Origin: Flavimaricola marinus
GTDB lineage: Bacteria; Pseudomonadota; Alphaproteobacteria; Rhodobacterales; Rhodobacteraceae
Direction of reading: 5' to 3'
Assembly: GCF_900184895.1 (NCBI RefSeq)
Contig: NZ_FXZK01000004.1
Coordinates: 124,001-188,000 of the forward strand
DNA length: 64,000 nucleotides
Part shown: positions 62,707-64,000 of the stretch, piece after piece
Position numbering within the stretch: position 1 is the first letter of the stretch
How the letters are laid out: each line of letters starts with the position of its first letter
Program-made: the position numbers and the translations under genes
The notes under the pieces: model-generated
What the model was told of the DNA's origin: nothing
What the model saw: only the letters and a program-made list of their open reading frames with translations
Database searches by the model: none

Positions 62707-64000
62707 ATGACAAACCGTCCCGAAACGCCCCTGCTGGATCAGGTCAAGGTGCCCGCCGACATGAAGCGTTTGTCGGACGCGGAATTGGTTCGATTGGCCG
62801 ACGAGCTGCGTGCCGAGACGATCAGCGCAGTCAGCGAGACCGGGGGCCATCTGGGCGCTGGCCTTGGTGTCGTCGAACTCACTGTCGCGCTACATGCTGT
62901 GTTTGATGCCCCAAAGGACCGCATCATTTGGGATGTGTCCCATCAGTGCTATCCCCACAAGATCCTGACCGGCCGTCGCGACCGTATCCGCACCTTGCGT
63001 ACGAAGGGTGGCCTCAGCGGATTTACCAAACGCTCCGAAAGCCCATACGACCCATTCGGGGCCGCCCATTCGAGCACGTCGATCAGCGCGGCGCTCGGCT
63101 TTGCCGTGGCTCGTGATCTGGGCGGTGCGCCTGAACATGGCCTGGGCGACGCGATTGCCGTGATCGGTGACGGCGCGATGAGCGCGGGCATGGCCTATGA
63201 GGCCATGAATAACGCGGGTCATCTGAAAAAGCGGCTGATTGTCATCCTCAATGACAACGAGATGTCGATTGCGCCGCCTGTGGGGGCGATGTCGGCTTAC
63301 TTGTCCAAACTCTATGCCGGGGCTCCTTTCCAAGAGCTTAAGGCTGCGGCCAAGGGGGCGGTGTCGTTCCTGCCGCCGCCGCTTCGCGAGGGTGCGCATC
63401 GGGCGAAGGAAATGCTCAAGCATATGACTGTGGGCGGGACCCTGTTCGAGGAGCTGGGCTTCTCCTATCTCGGGCCGATCGACGGCCATGATATGGAGCA
63501 ACTTCTGGCCGTGCTCCGCACTGTGAAATCCCGCGCCACGGGGCCGATTTTGATCCATGCGATCACCAAGAAGGGCAAGGGGTATGCCCCCGCCGAAGAG
63601 GCGTCTGACAAGGGGCATGCGACCGCCAAGTTTGACATGGTGACCGGAAAACAGGCCAAGGCGAAATCCAATGCGCCCAGCTATACCTCTGTTTTTGCGA
63701 ATGCTTTGCTGGATCACGCGGCGAAGGATAGCCGCATCTGTGCCGTCACGGCAGCGATGCCGGATGGCACGGGCCTGAGCAAATTCATGGAGCGCTATGC
63801 CTCGCGCTGCTTTGACGTCGGTATTGCCGAGCAGCATGCGGTGACCTTTGCCGCGGGGCTTGCGGCGGGCGGGTTGCGGCCGTTTTGCGCGCTCTATTCG
63901 ACCTTTCTGCAGAGGGGCTACGATCAGGTCGTTCACGACGTTGCGATTCAGCGGCTTCCGGTCAGATTTGCCATTGATCGTGCGGGGTTGGTCGGTGCGG
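62707..64000 (+). CDS. dxs: 1-Deoxy-D-xylulose-5-phosphate synthase, 3' end outside window
   Basis: At least 431 residues of a thiamine-diphosphate enzyme are visible; the gene runs past the window end. It makes DXP from pyruvate and glyceraldehyde 3-phosphate, the first step of the non-mevalonate isoprenoid pathway. Motifs: [18 protein letters not shown], the [16 protein letters not shown] stretch, the ThDP motif [18 protein letters not shown] (key segment GDGAMSAG), and [14 protein letters not shown] of the pyrimidine-binding domain. The ATG at 62707 follows AGAAGG. It lies 13 bases after ispA, with which it forms the common hdac-xseB-ispA-dxs order. Confidence 0.95.
   Translation, partial: MTNRPETPLLDQVKVPADMKRLSDAELVRLADELRAETISAVSETGGHLGAGLGVVELTVALHAVFDAPKDRIIWDVSHQCYPHKILTGRRDRIRTLRTKGGLSGFTKRSESPYDPFGAAHSSTSISAALGFAVARDLGGAPEHGLGDAIAVIGDGAMSAGMAYEAMNNAGHLKKRLIVILNDNEMSIAPPVGAMSAYLSKLYAGAPFQELKAAAKGAVSFLPPPLREGAHRAKEMLKHMTVGGTLFEELGFSYLGPIDGHDMEQLLAVLRTVKSRATGPILIHAITKKGKGYAPAEEASDKGHATAKFDMVTGKQAKAKSNAPSYTSVFANALLDHAAKDSRICAVTAAMPDGTGLSKFMERYASRCFDVGIAEQHAVTFAAGLAAGGLRPFCALYSTFLQRGYDQVVHDVAIQRLPVRFAIDRAGLVGA

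Overview
The window looks like the chromosome of a Rhodobacteraceae alphaproteobacterium of the Roseobacter/Rhodobacter type. The base composition is GC-rich. The flagellar locus carries alphaproteobacterial marker genes (flaF, flbT, a DUF1217 gene, motE). A petP-petR pair, named in Rhodobacter capsulatus, sits beside ilvE. The hdac-xseB-ispA-dxs and rpsT-dnaA-dnaN-recF-gyrB blocks also fit this group. I saw no insertion sequence, prophage, CRISPR array, rRNA or tRNA.

Layout. (a) 1-8.4 kb is metabolic. Two FAD/GcvT-type oxidoreductases of the dimethylglycine/sarcosine dehydrogenase family (the first cut by the window edge) flank a homocysteine S-methyltransferase, which suggests one-carbon catabolism of betaine-type methylamines. 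An RluA-type pseudouridine synthase, a TauE/SafE transporter, a ThuA-like protein and a Gfo/Idh/MocA dehydrogenase follow. (b) 8.4-13.5 kb is a tight operon of a GT4 glycosyltransferase, an unrecognised 264-residue protein, a TPR-glycosyltransferase fusion, a short DUF6165-like protein and an FkbM methyltransferase. This is probably a glycan or protein-glycosylation module, and it abuts the flagellar genes.

(c) 13.5-44.7 kb is a nearly complete flagellar locus of about 36 genes in alternating operons: motB; flgE-K-L-I; fliF-H-N-P (reverse); fliL-orf-motE; motA-orf753; flhA-fliR-flhB-orf; flgB-C-fliE-Q-flgF-G-A-H-fliL2 (reverse); fliI; fliC-flaF-flbT-DUF1217 (reverse); flgJ-flgN (reverse); fliK-flgD. 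It supplies rod, rings, hook, junction, filament, export apparatus, stators and chaperones. I see no fliG or fliM here. Sites of the form TTAR-N7-TTAR, resembling CtrA boxes, precede several of these operons. Three proteins are poorly understood: a 753-residue exported protein translationally coupled to motA, a 132-residue helical protein coupled to flhB (possible FliJ counterpart), and a 118-residue membrane protein between fliL and motE.

(d) 44.7-64 kb is housekeeping: ubiB and ubiE (ubiquinone), mutM, an enoyl-CoA hydratase, rpsT with a strong terminator, then the replication genes dnaA, dnaN, recF and gyrB, interrupted by a GNAT acetyltransferase. After these come an agmatinase-family ureohydrolase, ilvE, petP-petR, a small secreted protein, a histone-deacetylase-like hydrolase, xseB, ispA and dxs (cut by the window end). 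Many neighbours overlap by ATGA or GTGATG junctions. Several convergent pairs abut so closely that their stop codons form the two arms of a hairpin.
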